This document shows positions 12,408 through 12,701 of a stretch of DNA of 12,701 nucleotides, piece after piece. A program made the translations under genes and the position numbers. The stretch's first letter is position 1; the number at the start of each line of letters is the position of its first letter. The notes beneath the pieces are model-generated. The model was not told the origin of the DNA, searched no databases, and worked only from the letters and a program-made list of their open reading frames with translations. This DNA comes from an uncultured Bacteroidales bacterium (GTDB lineage: Bacteria; Bacteroidota; Bacteroidia; Bacteroidales; UBA932): the NCBI GenBank assembly GCA_946406095.1, contig CAMJJO010000036.1:1-12701 (forward strand). Direction: 5' to 3'.

Positions 12408-12439
12408 AAAAAAAGATGACCGAATGGCCATCTTTTTTT
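12408..12439. terminator. Bidirectional terminator between tRNA-Leu and guaA
   Basis: AAAAAAAGATG (12408-12418) and CATCTTTTTTT (12429-12439) form an 11-bp stem, with a short CC/GG pairing inside the loop. The plus strand ends in T7 and the minus strand also reads into a T7 run, so one hairpin can end both the tRNA transcript and the convergent guaA transcript. It starts 2 bases after the tRNA and ends 2 bases before the guaA stop codon. Confidence 0.85.
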
Positions 12440-12441
12440 GT

Positions 12442-12701
12442 TTATTCCCACTCTATCGTGCCGGTGGGTTTCGGAGTGAGGTCGTAGAGGACGCGGTTGA
12501 CGCCGGGGACCTCGGTGATTATGCGCTTGGTGATGTGGTGGAGCAGCTTGTAGGGGATCTCTTCGATGGTGGCGGTCATGGCGTCGCGTGTGTTGACGGC
12601 GCGGATGATCACCGGCCAGTCCCAGCTGCGCTTGTTATCCTTCACGCCGGTTGACTTGTAGTCGGGGACGATGGTGAAATATTGCCAGACCTTGCCTTCC
12701 A
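12442..12701 (-). CDS. guaA: GMP synthase (glutamine-hydrolysing), C-terminal end
   Basis: GuaA makes GMP from XMP, ATP and glutamine. Only the last ~86 residues are in the window; the rest lies beyond the right edge. The frame reads GKVWQYFTIVPDYKSTGVKD, then RSWDWPVIIRAVNTRDAMTA, and ends VLYDLTPKPTGTIEWE, which is the dimerisation-domain end of GMP synthase, with the characteristic TIEWE C-terminus. The TAA stop is at 12442-12444 (minus strand). The gene converges on the tRNA-Leu gene and shares its terminator. The frame is open to the edge; there is no reason to start it at the internal GTG (12645). Confidence 0.95.
   Translation of the reverse strand, partial: EGKVWQYFTIVPDYKSTGVKDNKRSWDWPVIIRAVNTRDAMTATIEEIPYKLLHHITKRIITEVPGVNRVLYDLTPKPTGTIEWE

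Noticed and set aside
12424..12654. A 76-codon plus-strand frame near the right edge
   Set aside because: It is antisense to the clear C-terminal end of GMP synthase and overlaps the terminator.
1..12701. CRISPR array, insertion sequence, integrase or phage genes
   Set aside because: No regularly spaced direct repeats, transposase motifs or terminal repeats other than the pheT element were seen.

Overview
The window looks like a chromosomal segment from a Bacteroidales bacterium, probably gut- or rumen-associated and of fairly high GC (a Rikenellaceae-like or similar lineage; the genus cannot be fixed by eye). Three things point there: DUF4295, DUF4296 and DUF3575 genes, which are typical of Bacteroidota; starts preceded mostly by A-rich leaders rather than Shine-Dalgarno sequences; and TAnnTTTG-type -7 promoter elements ahead of the lipoprotein gene and the tRNA gene.

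Positions 1-9849 form one co-directional run of 13 genes with tiny or overlapping junctions and no visible internal terminator: thrS (3' part), infC, rpmI, rplT, lepB, rpmB, rpmG, a DUF4295 gene (not a long ORF, 52 aa), ftsY, pheT, a DUF4296 lipoprotein, a COG0731-type radical SAM protein and deoC. It joins the classic thrS-infC-rpmI-rplT translation cluster to a Bacteroidota bL28-bL33-DUF4295-FtsY cluster. Most products serve protein synthesis and export: tRNA charging, initiation, the 50S subunit, SRP targeting and signal-peptide removal. The run ends at a strong intrinsic terminator (9879-9909).

Positions 9910-10128 are mostly non-coding. They hold two inverted repeats, a doubtful mini-ORF and a promoter-like -7 box. 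A two-gene envelope operon follows: a 530-aa lipoprotein with an HELAH zinc-protease motif, overlapped by one base by a DUF3575 outer-membrane protein gene. Next come a promoter, tRNA-Leu(CAG) and a hairpin with A/T tracts on both sides that can terminate both strands. The window closes inside the 3' end of guaA on the minus strand.

Most of the window is housekeeping. The best candidates for something new are an 84-bp palindromic, in-frame insertion inside pheT (5817-5900), the protease/DUF3575 pair, the unexplained spacer at 9896-10097, and an SD-like sequence ahead of the DUF4295 gene in a lineage that rarely uses SD.
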